The notes beneath the pieces are model-generated. The model saw only the letters and a list, made by a program, of their open reading frames with translations. It searched no databases and was not told where the DNA came from. A program made the translations under genes and the position numbers. Of a stretch of 64,000 nucleotides of DNA, positions 18,133 through 30,900 are shown piece by piece (within the stretch, counting starts at the first letter, position 1; every line of letters begins with the position of its first letter). This stretch comes from Tulasnella sp. 424 (lineage: Eukaryota > Basidiomycota > Agaricomycetes > Cantharellales > Tulasnellaceae): assembly GCA_019633425.1 (NCBI GenBank), contig WSUB01000091.1:62001-126000 (forward strand), read 5' to 3'.

Positions 18133-18543
18133 ATGCCAAAGAGTCCTTGCCTCCAGGAAATCTCGCGACTTAGCCCCAAGACCAACAAATACCTCCAAAG
18201 ACTATGAGAAATCAAGGAAGAACAACAAGTCCTCGACCTCATCGAACCACAGTATCAGTACCCCGTCACAGAACAAGTCTTCAGACCAGTCGAATACTAC
18301 GCAGCCAACGGAAAACCATATAACTTCAAAAAGAGAATCGCTCGAGCCACTAAGCGTACAAGAATCGACATCACTGATTGCCCTTCAGCCACCCTCGCCT
18401 ACCTCATCGACACATTCCCGGAATCTGAGGTCTCGTTTTCATATACCAACCTCCTGATCCCCTACGTTCCCACTACCAGCTCCCTTCTTTGAGCCTACCA
18501 GGTCCTACCAGTGGACACCATCGCTGAATACGATAGTATATGA
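18133..18543 (+). pseudogene. ORF0 of element 3, two nonsense codons
   Basis: From ATG 18133 one frame runs to TGA 18541-18543, interrupted by TGA at 18205 and 18490. It contains a basic RATKRTRID segment and the motif LLIPYVP...AYQVLP, aligned without gaps to ORF0 of elements 1 and 2. The TGA at 18490 stands where the other two have Arg, fitting CGA to TGA. The terminal TGA overlaps the gag ATG (ATGA at 18540-18543). Confidence 0.55.
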
Positions 18544-19795
18544 GCTTCGCCTCACTACCATCGGCATTCAACCTCAGATCAGCCTCCACCCTGAACACCC
18601 CAAGAAGGATAACCATCCCAATGAACGCGAACAACTCAGGAACCAGTAACACCGGGTCCCAATCCAACCCAAATACTCAAACTCAGGCAATGCTTCCCCC
18701 AGGAATAGACGCAAACATGATTGCCGCTATCCTTGCAGCCCTACAAGCCTCAGGAGTCAGCGCCCAAACCCAATCCACTACTACCAAGGCTGCCAAGATA
18801 AAAATCAAAGAACCAGATACCTACGATGGGAAGAACCGAGGGGGAGATACCAAAAGATTCATCCTTAGCTGCGAGAACGACTTCCAAGCACGCTCCAACA
18901 ATTTCCCTGACGACGAAGCTCAAATCCAATTTGCCCTCAGCTATCTAGGAGGAACCACTCAAGCCTGGGGAGATGTCATCCTCCAGGACCTTCTAGGAGC
19001 ACAGATATCACCAGCAACCACCAATTGGAGCAACTTCAAGACAGAGTTCATTCAGGCGTTTGGAGACCCAGATAAAGAGGGAACAGCCATCCAGAAGTTG
19101 GAAGCCCTGTCCCAAGACAATCGGCCAGCCGCCACCTATGCTGTCGATCTCAGATGCATCAAGGCCGATATCAGCTGGAACGAGCAAGCCTTTATGCATG
19201 CCTATCGACAGGGACTCCGTGCAGATGTCAAGAACGGATTGGTTTACCATGACAAACCGACTATGCTGGAAAAGCTTATTGAACTTAGCATCCAGATCGA
19301 TGACCGCCTTTGGGAGCAAAAGCAAGAGAAGGGAAGTGATCATAGTAATAAACCCCAGCATCGTCCATCACCACGCCCAACTCCTACTCCTGCCCAACCT
19401 TCCTCTGAAGCACCCAACGCCTTTGCCCATAACCGACTGGTCCCCATCCAAATCGACGCTGCCAGGAGGGGGAGATTGATGCCGGAGGAACGAGCACGTC
19501 GCCACAGAGAAGGGTTGTGCTTACTAATGTGGAGAAAAGGGTCACGCCACTGCCGCTCACCATCAACGCCAAGGAGGCATCAACTATCCGCCCAACAATT
19601 ATACCAATACCATTGCAGCCACTCAAACCCCCACCACCAACGCTCCTAGTCCACGCCCTAATAACTCTTTCACTGTTTCCATTGCCCCTCAGTCCACCAA
19701 TCGCTCCGATTCCAACGATGGAGGTTTCTTGCAGGGTTTTCCCCCAGCCCATAGTGACTGTGCCACGCTGCGCTCAAAGGTCTCAGACCTGAGTG
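18540..19795 (+). pseudogene. gag of element 3, frameshifted at the zinc knuckle
   Basis: The frame from ATG 18540 runs to 19649. It has an N-terminal low-complexity part, the gag capsid region (KEPDTYDGKNRGGDTKRFIL; QAFGDPDKEGTAIQKLEAL; LIELSIQIDDRLWEQKQEKG) and a Pro-rich linker. At about 19515-19545 the zinc knuckle is split between frames: the CGEKGH core lies in another frame, with an adjacent TAA and no clear final Cys. It resembles element 1 gag more than element 2 gag. It is inactive by frameshift and truncation. Confidence 0.85.
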
Positions 19796-19989
19796 CCTCA
19801 AGGCTGCTGAATTGTTACAAGGTAACCTTTAAACTCTTTTTGATAACTGGGACGCTGAATATATTGAATTGGTCTGCCACACTGTCCAGATCTAAATGCC
19901 CTGGACTGTTACAGGTTATACCACATCCCCAATGATGATGGGGATCCTCTTTTTGTTGACATTCCCCTCCATGAACCCCTCTACTGAGA

Positions 19990-20492
19990 CTCAGATGACA
20001 ATTTGGAGCAGTCTAGTCAAAGTCGTGCAGGACAAAATTTTCAAGCCTTGACTGACAGTGTCCTTGGCCCACATTACACAGTCAAACAAATTCATTCCTA
20101 GTAAGTATTCTGGTCTGTCTACCCTACAGCAGAGGTCACAGCAACACAGTCACCTCTGTTACCTTCTCCCCAGATGGCAGCATTCTTGCATTAATGGACA
20201 AGTTGTTTACTGGAGCACATCCACACTTCAACTTTGTGATGGTGCACCCAACATTGTCACCTCATTCCTAAACATTCCCCTTTCATTGTTGTCCTCACTT
20301 TCTTCCCTTTCCTTTCACGATCATTGGTTGACACCGTTGGCATGCCAGATCCTATGGTTGCCACCATCTTACTGGTCCTTTGATAAGACAAGCATGATGC
20401 TTTTCCAACGCTCCCTGGTTGTTGTACAAAAAACTATCACATTCCTTGATATCTCTAGTATTTTGCAACCCCAATACCCTTATAGTTCATAA
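19990..20492 (+). pseudogene. Remnant of the C-terminal end of a NACHT-WD40-type protein
   Basis: The plus-strand sequence matches, with frameshifts, the end of the NACHT-WD40 gene at 27953-33160. A WD repeat trace (SVTFSPDGSILA-like, about 20135-20180) is followed by DHWLTPLACQILWLPPSYWS and LVVVQKTITFLDISS, corresponding to DHWVTLFGSRILWLPPPYWY and LVVVNKTVSFFDVSS in that gene. No NACHT part is present. It abuts the truncated element 3, so the two may have been brought together by a deletion or insertion. Confidence 0.7.
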
Positions 20493-20993
20493 TTTTGAGG
20501 CAGGTAAATGCATTAAATTCCTTTGTTTGGGTATCGGATTAAGGGGCAAGGTGTGACACCTTGTATACTACCTTTTGATATAACATGTTCGGAGGATGAA
20601 GGAGTATTCCCAAAAAAAAAAAACACCACAGATGGTCGACAACCACCGCACTTCCAGACCCTAAGCAAAGTAAAAGTGCCCCAGCAGGGCTGCTATAACG
20701 GGCAAGGAGTCTGTTACTGGAACTGAGATCAGGTTGGTACTTGGCACTGGTCCAAGTGATTAACAGATCCTATAACATGGAACTGAATCCTCCCCCCTAC
20801 TAGGGCCCGTGACAGATATTTAACCTATACAGTTAATCCTACTCTCTCCCCAGGACAGTAGAGGGGTACAGCTTAGGCGGTGTTCAAAGTCGATGCCGTT
20901 GGTAATGTTGGATTCATGGCCTCAATCAATAAACTCCCGCTTACTATACTCGTGCCGGCAATAAGAAATCTTCGACCTATCATGGATCACGCT
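20493..20993. other. spacer, no gene recognised
   Basis: Non-coding sequence between the WD40 remnant and the VPS33-type gene. An A12-like run lies near 20611-20622. Nothing else identifiable. Confidence 0.5.
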
Positions 20994-23731
20994 TCAGCCC
21001 TGTCCGGGAGTCGAAACGTTTATGAGGAACCTACCCTTGGAATGTTGAGCCATCCACCGAAGAGCAGAAACCTCTGTATAGGTGCATCCTCCTAAGAAAA
21101 AGACCAAAGTGGTTGTGGTTGAATTCGTTGCAATATTCCCTATATGAAACAACCCTAGGTTAGGCCTGCCCGACTCTCTCAAGACAGACACGACACTGAC
21201 CTCTCTGTTGTCCATCCCCATTTGCTTGCACCTCATCAATCGCTGCGCCCGGCAATAATCTGAGCATGTCCTCAAATCCCTTCCACCCACTGATCGGCTG
21301 ACTCGCCACGCTCTCGACTTTCGGCTCCCTGCTACCTCGCGCCCCTTCTAGCGCAACACCTGTCTTGCCACCATCCGACAATGGAAGATTTGCCAGGACT
21401 AAGCCTTTCATCGCCACAGCTTGAACAAGTCGGATGCTGAGCGGCGCGTATCCGGAGTAGACGTAGCTGACATCCGTTGGAGTCGCCTCTGGAGTATCGG
21501 AGAGAATACGGAATGCTTTGCGGATGGGGCCGAAAGGAGAAGGAAGCGCCGGAGGTTTAAGAGATGAGGAGAGGCGAGAGCCTGGCGCATTAGTTTGGTT
21601 GGCCAACGATTTGGGGAGCGGATTGGGTAGAAGGAGGGATAAAGAGGTCAACGCGAGTAAAAGCGGCAAATAGTTGTATCCGTATGTCTTAGGGTGAATT
21701 GATTAGACGCGTCAAAGTTCAGTCGACGGAAAGACGGCATACCTGAAGGATTTCGCGTTTTATAGTCTCGAGGGTCTTGGCCTTTATTCCTCCATTTGTC
21801 AAGCTCGCAAGGCACAGAAGGCGCAAGACGAGTTGGACGGGAGCCTCCTGCGCAATCAAATCTTCGATTGCTGCCACCTGGGCATTGGGTTCATACGAAG
21901 CAAGGAGGTCTACAGAGAAACGAAGCTTGTTATTCAAATCAATTCACCGATGCCTTCTCGTTGTCGCTTACTTTGTTGTATTTCGAGGCTCTTGTTGAAC
22001 ATGTCCGTCTGGGTGAACGCGGCGATCTTCTCGGAAAGGTCCGTATCTGGGAGCAGCACCCAGTCAAAAACTGTGACGGCGTGTAGGCAATCTCCACTTA
22101 CGAAGCCTAAGGTTTGTCTGTTCGTTCTGCAGCCCGCCGAGCTTGCCGACGAAGTCGCGGAGTTGAGCGACCGTCTGCGCTTGATGTCTTCCCTGATTAC
22201 ACGGCCGTTCAGCTTCGGTTGCACACTGCACTACCGCGTCCGACTCACCTTGTACTCGGTATCGAGTCTTCTGGCTTCCCGGTTTAGCTTCGTCCCTACA
22301 ACAGCGAAGTTCGTGTCTCTGATTTGAGCGAACAACCCATCAGTCTCCGCAGTCAGACGATGCTTCTTCTTCTTTGGCGGCGCTGCCGGTGTTGTAGCCA
22401 GAGATGTTGAGGTTGAGGGACCCGCGGCCGGAGGCGGATTCGTTGGGTTGAATATGGCGGCATCCACTTCGATGTGTGCTGAAGAAGAAGGGGGCAGGAA
22501 AGGTCGGTCAGGAGAAGCGAGGCAGCGGGTTGAATGAACTTTCGACGTACAGTTCTTGACCCCAAGAACTTCGTCCAGAAGGCCTTGGTAGGTCAGCTGC
22601 GTCAGAAGAGGAGTGACCATGTCGACGCTGCGGTCAATGATGATCAAGCTGTCGAAAATTTCGGACTGGGTTTGAAGGTTTGGGTGTTGCGCTTGGGCGG
22701 GGTCGGTTGGGTGAGCACGAAGGTGAATAAGTAGGTCCGCGAGTTTCTGCGGATTTCAAAGCGGCGGTGAGTGGATGAATTGGAGCAAAGACGCGACGAG
22801 ATATACCTTAGCCCCATCTCCCTTCCCGACAATCCGAGGGAAGAGACCGTACGCCTGTTGAATAGTAAGCAAAGCTTGAGCTGCATAGTATACGGCGGTT
22901 TCATCTCCATCCTATGCGAGTGCAAACAGTCGTAGGAGGACTCGTCAGCATGATTAGAAAAGAGGGACGAAGGGGTGTACGAACGAGGAAGATCTCTTTA
23001 TACGTTGACTCCCACTCCAAGCTTAACAAGTCATCCTCGAGAGGGATGAACTCCAGCTTGTAGTTGCTTATTGTGATTTCACCGAAGACTCCCTCTTCCT
23101 CTAACACGCGGTCGCAGAGAGTCGTACGGCGCGGAACTAGGATGAGGTTGTATGTATGCGGCGAAGAACCGGCGCCGAGTTGTTTGATTTGATCTACGAC
23201 GGCGATAGAACCTATATTAGGGGGGAAAAATACATGGTGCAAGGCAAAGACCCACCCGCGATGACCTTCATCCACTTCACTTGCGGTCGACATAGATACA
23301 CGATGTTGGTGGTTTGGGCGTTGAGCGGACCGGACTCAAGCCAGAACATCTTGTCGACCCCATGTTGCTAAAAGGCGAGTCGGTGAGACAACAGAGTGCA
23401 GTCGGAACGCCAATATGAGGACCAACCTTTAGCAGTGCAACTTCGGTGACGAGGCCGAGTGGCCCGGCTAACGATGGATCGAGAACGAGGGTCTTGGCTC
23501 CATTTACCTACGGGACTGCTTTATCAGCATCATTGTGGTAACCGTACTGTCGTGACTTACCGCATTCAAAGAATCAATAAGACCCCTCTTGCCGATCTCC
23601 CGCAGCATCCCGACATCTGCACGTGGCCCCTCCACCTCATCGAGTTTTGAGGTATCTTCGCTAGTCGAAGAGGCTGGAGCGGGATGGGATGGATGGCTTG
23701 ATGCACTTGGTCGAGGTACTGGGAGAGCCAT
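20994..23731 (-). CDS. VPS33: VPS33-type Sec1/Munc18 (SM) protein, multi-exon
   Basis: Multi-exon gene on the minus strand. The start ATG at 23731 is chosen because MALPVPRP leads into LREIGKRGLIDSLNA, the usual SM N terminus, then NGAKTLVLDPSLAGPLGLV after an intron. Downstream exons read FWLESGPLNAQTTNIVYLCR, PNIGSIAVVDQIKQLG, TISNYKLEFIPLEDDLLSLE, DRSVDMVTPLLTQLTYQG and LRLLCLASLTNGGIKAK. The C-terminal exon reads FFLGGCTYTEVSALRWMAQ, with a stop at 20994. A Ser/Pro-rich insert follows the DRSVDM block. VPS33 is the SM subunit of the HOPS and CORVET tethering complexes and templates SNARE assembly at the vacuole/lysosome. I see no clear disruption. It is divergent from the Notchless gene, about 320 bp away. 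Exon borders were judged by eye. Confidence 0.88.
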
Positions 23732-24050
23732 ACCAGGTACAGTTGAAGATCGGTGACGGAGCGGTAAACGAACAACTCGAACAGAGGGTGAGGCGTGCGA
23801 GTACGTTGTCTTTACGTCAGCCGTCTTCTGGGAAGATAACGCCGACCGGGGAAAGCTCTGCTCGTATTTAGACCACACGAAAAGACCTTGAATATGCTAG
23901 CATAGTGCTTATGATTAAAACATAGTTCCAAGTTGTTCTCAGTGAGTTCGGGTCGTCAAAATGGACCTTATCTTATCTACGTAGTCACGTGCTCTCATTT
24001 CACAACTTCAATTTTCTTCTTGACCGAGCCCCTTTCGTACCGCCCGTGCT
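23732..24050. promoter_or_regulatory. Shared upstream region of VPS33 and Notchless
   Basis: A 319-bp gap separates the two start codons in divergent orientation and must hold both promoters. It is pyrimidine-rich just before the Notchless ATG (TTCAATTTTCTTCTTGACC), typical of fungal start regions. No clear TATA box. Confidence 0.5.
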
Positions 24051-26138
24051 ATGGCTACTCTTCTTCCTCCCCCCAAACGCGTGAAGCTCACTCATGGAAC
24101 AGCCCAAATCCCCGAGAAACCAGTCGAACCAGTCGAAGTAGCACCGACCATTGTCGTCCAATTTGTGAACGAGGATGACGGACAGCCCCTCGGCCCCGCC
24201 GTCAGTTTACCTGCAGACCTAGCAAGGGAAGGCCTAGAGGGATTGGTTAACAACCTCAAGGGATCTGTGAGCGATTGGATTGCTTACGATGAGAAGGCGG
24301 CCGCTGACGACAGTCGTATGCACGCAAGGCAGATGACCCAGTACCCTTCGCGTTTCACGTTCCGCTACCATCACCGGACCAGCCCAACTTGTCCGCAGAC
24401 GATCAGACAACCAAACCCGCCCCGACACGCTTAGCCGTTACCACCAACATTCTCGCCGATGTGCTCAAAAATCCACTCAGCACCTACACCACCGAAGACG
24501 TCCTCGCGATCCACTGCACGCCCCAGAGCATATTTCGCGTTCGACCAGCGACGAGATGTTCGTCCACGTTGACTGGACACTCGTCCCCCATCTTATGCGC
24601 GTCATTCTCTCCGACTGGCAGACTCATGGCCACGGGGAGCGGTGACATGACTTGCCGGCTGTGGAACTTGGACTCGGAAACTCCATGGGCTACTTTAGCG
24701 GGGCACAAGGGTTGGGTTCTGTGTGTCGAATGGGAGGCGAGGGAACGGCTTCTCGCGACCGGAGGACATGATGGACATGTGAGGTTATGGGATCCAGTGA
24801 AGGGAGTTGCGATTGGTGATGCCATGAAAGGACATACGAAGTGGATCACCAGTTTGGCTTGGGAGCCCATTCATATGTAAGGCATGCCTGACGCAAATTG
24901 TTCTCAATTCAGCTCGTGGACATTGACTCTCCTTTTGGTCAGAAACCCCAAAAACCCTCGTCTTGCGTCTTCGTCGAAGGATGGTACCGTCCGCGTCTGG
25001 GACCCAACGAACCGACGCATGGAGTACGCGCTTACCGGTCACACCGCAGCCGTAAACGTCGTCCGGTGGGGCGGTGTTGGAAAGGGCGTGCTTTACACTG
25101 CCGGAAGTGACCGTATCATTCGAGTATGGGATGCCGACGGGGTGCGTTGGAGCTCGATTATGTCCAACGTTGAAGGGGTTTCTGACCAGGAATGACTCTA
25201 TTAGGGAAAGCTTCTGTACACATTGAAGGATCATGCTCACTGGGTTACGACACTGGCGTTGTCGACGGACTTCGTTTTACGAACGGGTCCTTTCGACCAC
25301 ACAGGCAAGAAACCGTCGTCAGACGAAGAAGGTATTCAACTTATTACTTCTCTCTCTACACTACCACTTACCGTCTGTATCCTGTAGCACAAGCGATGGC
25401 TCTCAATAGGTATACGGAAATAACCAAATCCCACCCCGAGGTCATGATCTCCGGTTCCGATGATCACACCCTCTTCCTCTGGAACCTCTTCCCAACAAGC
25501 CGCGCGTCTTCGTCTGACCCTACATCCGCGGCGAACGAATCAGCCAAAGTGAACGGGAAAGTCAAACCTGTGGCACGCCTGCTTGGGCACCAGAGTCAAG
25601 TTTCGCATGTGGCTTTCAGTCCAGATGGCCGATGGGCTGCGAGCGCCGGCTTCGACAGGAGTATACGGATATGGGAAGGAAGAACTGGGAAGTGAGTTGT
25701 ATTCTGGACCCATCCGGTTGCCAATGGAGGCTTGTATTTAATCTGAGCCTTTCATTGACCCCTGGGACTTCCTTTCATCCGCCAACCCTGTAGATACGTC
25801 TCGACGCTTCGAGCCCACATCGCACCCGTGTATCGTCTCACCTGGTCTATCGATTCTCGTTACCTCGTGAGTGCAAGTAAAGACAGCACCCTAAAAGTAA
25901 GTATGATTATCCTCCCTGGTTCTCGACCTCTTTGTGCACCGCACGTCTTCATTTCCGAGCTAAATAACCAACCTTCATTTCCCCCCGTTCCCTTTCTTAA
26001 AAGATTTGGTCATTGAAAACGAACAAGATGCACACGGACCTCCCAGGGCACACTGACGAAGTGTATTGCGTAGACTTTGTGGCTGATAAGATCGTCAGTG
26101 GTGGAAGAGACGGAGCGGTTAAAATATGGAGGCACTAA
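24051..26138 (+). CDS. Notchless/Rsa4-type WD40 protein (60S ribosome assembly)
   Basis: Start ATG 24051 (MATLLPPPKRVKLTHGTAQ). An N-terminal NLE (ubiquitin-like) domain follows (PTIVVQFVNEDDGQPLGPAV). A short intron at about 24267-24333 connects to DDPVPFAFHVPLPSPDQPNL. Then come the WD40 repeats: STLTGHSSPILCASFSPTGR, WATLAGHKGWVLCVEWEARE, SSSKDGTVRVWDPTNRRM, MISGSDDHTLFLWNLFPT, VARLLGHQSQVSHVAFSPDG and, at the end, HTDEVYCVDFVADKIVSGGR before a TAA at 26136. About six introns are present. In yeast, Rsa4 acts in the nucleolus and nucleus; its NLE domain is pulled by the Rea1/Midasin AAA ATPase to release factors from the pre-60S particle. A partial, decayed duplicate lies at 37778-39010. 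Confidence 0.92.
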
Positions 26139-26208
26139 GAAGCGCTAGGGGCTGCGCATTTAGCACGGCCGCAGCGCACATACATTTCGGTATGTTACGA
26201 AGACAGAA

Positions 26209-26990
26209 TTAGAGTCGTGGTAACGACATATGGAACGTTGGAAAACTGGAATCTATGATACAGCTTGCAGATTCATTTTCGGTGTCGCGCGTGTTCCAAG
26301 TCGAGATCCTCGGAATGAAAACGGCATTATCCGCTCCGCGGATGGTCTGGACAACAACCATCGAAAACGCCACGAGATCGGCGGTGTTAAATCGACCTGC
26401 AGTCGTTCTTCTTTTGCACCGTCGGCAAATGTTTCTCCCACCAATGCCCTTCAAAGCTAGAGTCGAATCGGGGTACTGGTCGGAGGTTGAACGCCCGGTA
26501 GCAAGAAGCGCGGAGCTCCACTTCGTACCTTTTCCTGCGCAACACATGAGGCAAAGTCTGAGAGCTAGCATTGGGGGGATCAAAACAGCAGAAGGAGTCA
26601 AGAGCGGCGCGGACAAAAGCGCTGAGTACTGAGTGGATGTAGAAGAACAGACTTACTTGGCTGGCCCAACGTCCATCCTTCCTCTCGTACAGCTGCAGCT
26701 CAATCCCAGCCGATTCACATGCTTGGCGAAGTCTATTCAACTTACCCTGCATCGCCAGCGCGATGCGAGCATCCTCCGAACCACCTCTCGGGCAAGCAAG
26801 GCCACCCCAAACCACCGTCTTCAAGCCGCTCCCGAATTTGCTTTCCGGGGATCCTTTCACGCTCCACGAGCAACTCCGTTAACTCCCTCGTGAGATCCGT
26901 CAACCATAATCGCAGATACCGAATCGAGGGTGGTAAGTGCTGAGGAAAGGCGGTTTGACTGACCGCTCGCGGCTCTCAAGGCACTTCAAA
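26209..26990 (-). pseudogene. Truncated F-box-like gene (C-terminal part), duplicate of the gene at 39311-40922
   Basis: The minus strand carries the last third of the F-box-like protein: GLKTVVWGGLACPRGGSEDA, RQACESAGIELQLYERKDGR, then an intron and RYEVELRASCYRAFNLRPVP, ending EKHLPTVQKKNDCRSI. The N-terminal two thirds are missing or unreadable beyond about 27000. Relative to the intact copy it has small deletions in the last exon. It is convergent with Notchless, exactly as the intact copy is convergent with the dead Notchless duplicate. Confidence 0.8.
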
Positions 26991-27952
26991 TAAGGGAGGA
27001 CGTGGGGAGTATGAATTTGGGAATATGTTTGGTGGATGTTGCTCAGCATTTGAGGTGGATGTCGAGGTAGACTTGTTGAGCGAAAGGGAGTATATTGGAA
27101 GCCCAGGTTAAGGGATCCCTTCATCTCTGCGTATAAGTGGCTCGAGGTACCTGGTCGAGTACAATATTAATACTGAGCCGCAGACTTGATATCGTGAGGT
27201 AATAGAGATTCTAGACACATGCATGCTGACTCGTGGGGAAGCCGTTCGAGGTGCCCCATCGGACGTTCCGCGCTTTACTTCAATCCGGGTAATCGTTTTC
27301 TCCATGAGCTACGACTAGCGGCACCGCACGGTTTAAGAAGGTGAAATGCATTGGGTAGGTCCAGTATGGAATCCGGAAATAAGGTCAAAGCAGCTCTGGT
27401 AGCGGTATTCAACCTCTGGGCGTTGTGTGCTGATCCATACATTAGGGATGAGAGTGGCGGACTTGGAGTGAGGTTGCCTTAGCCCTGGGACGTATACTAT
27501 GTACCCGTAGATGAGGAACCACATAACGAACTAGGAGCACGATAAAGACGATGTCCGTTGTCAACAAGGTCCGGACCGTGAACCGGAAATTGAGGGGGCA
27601 TCGAACTGCTTACAAAGCAGAAATTTATCATGCCGATGCGTCCGGGCCGGTGGACGTACCGCCGCAGATATGTCCGCAAAGGCTCGTGCTCAACAAAAGC
27701 GAACTCAGTAATGCCGTGTAATAACCTGCCTTACTGCCTTCAGGCGATCGATACCTACGAATGAGCAACGGGATACGCCGCGTATCAAAGGTTTGAACGA
27801 GTGGGTGACTTCAGGCGCTTGTGACCACGTGTGCAGGGCACGAGGCGTAGAGTCCGACTACCTTTACTTCACCACCGCTTCGTTACCACCACCTCTCACA
27901 ACTGCGCAAAAGGCACAACATTTACTCCGATATCAGAGATTCCTAAGCAAAC
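26991..27952. other. spacer, no gene recognised
   Basis: Beyond the truncated F-box-like gene the sequence shows traces of the duplicated locus up to about 27060, then nothing recognisable up to the NACHT-WD40 start. Confidence 0.5.
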
Positions 27953-30900
27953 ATGATCAGTGGATCGAACAGCAGTCGAGCGCCCGCGAAATCGCCCGAC
28001 ATTGATTCCGGTCAGGATACCGCCGGGACCACCTCTAACGTCCCCCCTGCCATGAATGACAGAGTTGCAAGCGCCAGGAGCGTTATATTAACTCTGATAA
28101 AGGTAGCATCTCAGTGCTTTAACATTCGTTCTCGTGCTAAAGTCGTTGCAGAACACGGCTTGGACGGGGAATTCGACGAAGGCAGCGCAAGGTCTGCAAC
28201 AAACTATCAACACGTTGCCAAACATCCCAGCCGATGCTTCTGACACTTCTACCGAGGTTAAGAAAGCCATAGAGGAACTTGTTGGGTGAGTATTTCCTCT
28301 TCTCATTTATCGACATGAAGGCCGAACAACCTTTACCTAAGGGTCCTGCGTGACGTGCAAGCTAAATTGGAAGAAGAGTCTTCGAAGTACGGAGAGAAGA
28401 ATAAGGGATTTCGTCATAAAATGAAACACCTTCCGGCTCATTTTGATCGTGATGGAGGTATTCGAACTATGGGAATTTGTCGAAACAACATCAAGAGTGC
28501 TGTGGATCGTCTTCAGGTGACCGGGCGGGTCTGCTGTCCCAAGGTTGAGGATTGCTCTAACTCATGTTCTTTTAGATCCACCAGAACACCGCCTCTCCTG
28601 AGGGTGAGGGACGCACTTCATATTTTCTAACGGGGGCTGATCTGGATTAACGTTTCCCAGCGCTCAGCCAACACCCAAAGCCGAGCGTCGGGGATGTCCA
28701 AGCCCAAGATAAATCCAAGCGTGACGAACGGCTCAGCATTGCGAAGACGACATTTGACCTCGTTGAGAAAATATCCGGGGTTATCCCCATTGTCGGAACG
28801 TATGTTGGGTCTGCGGCGAAAGTGGGCTCAACCATCGTCGATATGATAGCGGTAAGGTCCTTTCCATCTTTTCATCCTTCACGTGTCTGATATGAATCAT
28901 TCGAAGGGAATGGACGGTAATGAAGAAGCGGCGAGAAAACTCGAGTCTCGCATGGCTACGCTCTCGGGACATCTCGAGTACTTCAAAAAGCGACCTCAGG
29001 AGAACCAAAAAGAAGAGACAAGCAAACGGATCCAGGATTTGCAATTGTGCGTTTGGCATATCTTTGCTTTGATTCATCTTAACACCGTGCGCTTTCGTAG
29101 GCAATTGAAATTGGTTGGGAAGGAGATGGAAGCGTTGAATTCCCAGGGTGCGGTTAGGAAGGCATTTTTCTCAGCGAACCAAGCTGGGAGCATAAAGGGG
29201 TACCAGGAGGAGGTTAGAACGGCATCGGAGGAAGTTCAGGTCTGTCGAGCACCCGACCCCTACTATTCATCCGGCTAACGGCAACACCACTAGCTGCTTG
29301 TCAGTCTCGACACGATGGATCTTATCACTGAACTTCGTCAGTCCCAGATTAAGATTTGAGATATTATGTGCTTACAAATCCACTCTAGGCGACGCGGAAC
29401 TGCATCGGGAACGTCGTGCTCTCCTCGATCGTCTGGGGGACGGGAAATACGGGGCCCACGGCGATTCGATCAAGAGCGCGACCTGCCTCCCCGGGACTCG
29501 CGTTGAGCTTCTCGAACGTGTCGATAAATGGATACGAGGAGAGGCATCTTCGGACCGCGTGTTATGGATACGCGGGATGGCGGGACGAGGTAAATCCACC
29601 GTCGCATCGACGGTCGCGTATCGATGGGCTGGGCGGGGTTCCTACGCGCTGTTTCATTTTCGTCGTGGACAAAACGCTCTAGACGAACGACTTGTCTGTG
29701 CGTTAGCGAGGCAATTGGGCATTCGCGGAACTCCCGAAGTCAAGAAAGCAATTCTTCAAACAATCCGCGATAATCCGGATATCGGTTCAGAGCGTCTTGA
29801 AGAGCAGTTCCATATTCTCCTTGCCGGTACATTGCAAGGTCTTCAGCCATCCACCTTCCCAATCTTACTTATCATCGATGCCCTCGATGAATGCACAGAC
29901 GTTGACTATGCTGTGAAGTTCGTTAGGCTGATTGACGAACATGCTTCGGCTCTGCCTCCAAACGTCAAATTCCTTCTCACAACTCGTCCCGAAGTCCCTC
30001 TCCTGACCGCGCTCGAGCCGCGGAGGTGGCATATGGAGATGCTGGAATCGATATCTGATGTCGAATCCGATATCGCGCGCTACCTTCATTATGAACTGTC
30101 CAGGCTTACCGAAGATCGTGGTCATTTAGTCGACTGGCCACCAGAAGATTCGGTCCGGAGACTCGTACATCTCTCCGAGGGCGTTTTCCAATGGGCAAGC
30201 ACTGCTGTGAAGTACATTAGCAGCGGGTCGCCAACGATTCGGCTTGGCGAGCTGACTACAGGTTCGACATTCAACGGGCTAGATAACCTATATCAGCAAA
30301 TCCTTTCCACGGCGTTCAAGAAGACGGACAACACTTTCGGGAAATGTGATATTCTTCATCGAGCACTTTCCATATTGGTAGCCGCCCCGTATCCCGTATC
30401 ACTCGAGGTCATGGCGTATATGTTCGCCGATGAGCAAGTCCTTGTTGGGAAGACCCGAACTGAAACATATGAATACCTGCGCGATGAGGTCCTGCCCAAC
30501 GTCAACTCCCTAGTCTCTGTTCCGGAATCAACAACCAAGCCGATCCGACTCATGCATACGTCCATCCGGGATCTTCTTATTGATGCCAAGCGGTGCGGCA
30601 AGACCCCGTATTTCATTGATCTGGCTCACACCCATCATGAGCTCACGTGGGCATGTATTCAATCGATGGAGCGAGATCTCAAGAAAAATATATGCCAGCT
30701 GTCCAGCCTCTCAAAGACCAATTCTGCTCTTGATATACAGGCCACCGTGACAAAACATGTACCGTCAGGTCTGCAATACTGCTGCCAGTCTTGGGCCTTG
30801 CACCTTGTATCAGGTCAAAGGAAGTTAGATTTGGAGGGAAAAAACCCTGGAATGATCCCTGATGATCTAAAGAGGCTCAGTACCGAGAAGATGTTGTGTT

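Larger units (their letters stand above)
17664..19795 (+). mobile_element. Element 3: truncated Ty3/Gypsy element (LTR, ORF0, gag)
   Basis: A 5' LTR (17664-18092, TGTGATGACC...CTTGACA) related to that of element 1 is followed by a primer site AGGCGGAATC, a degenerate ORF0 and gag. The retroelement sequence stops near 19795, where a WD40 gene remnant begins. No pol and no 3' LTR were found, so it is a 3'-truncated copy. Confidence 0.85.
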
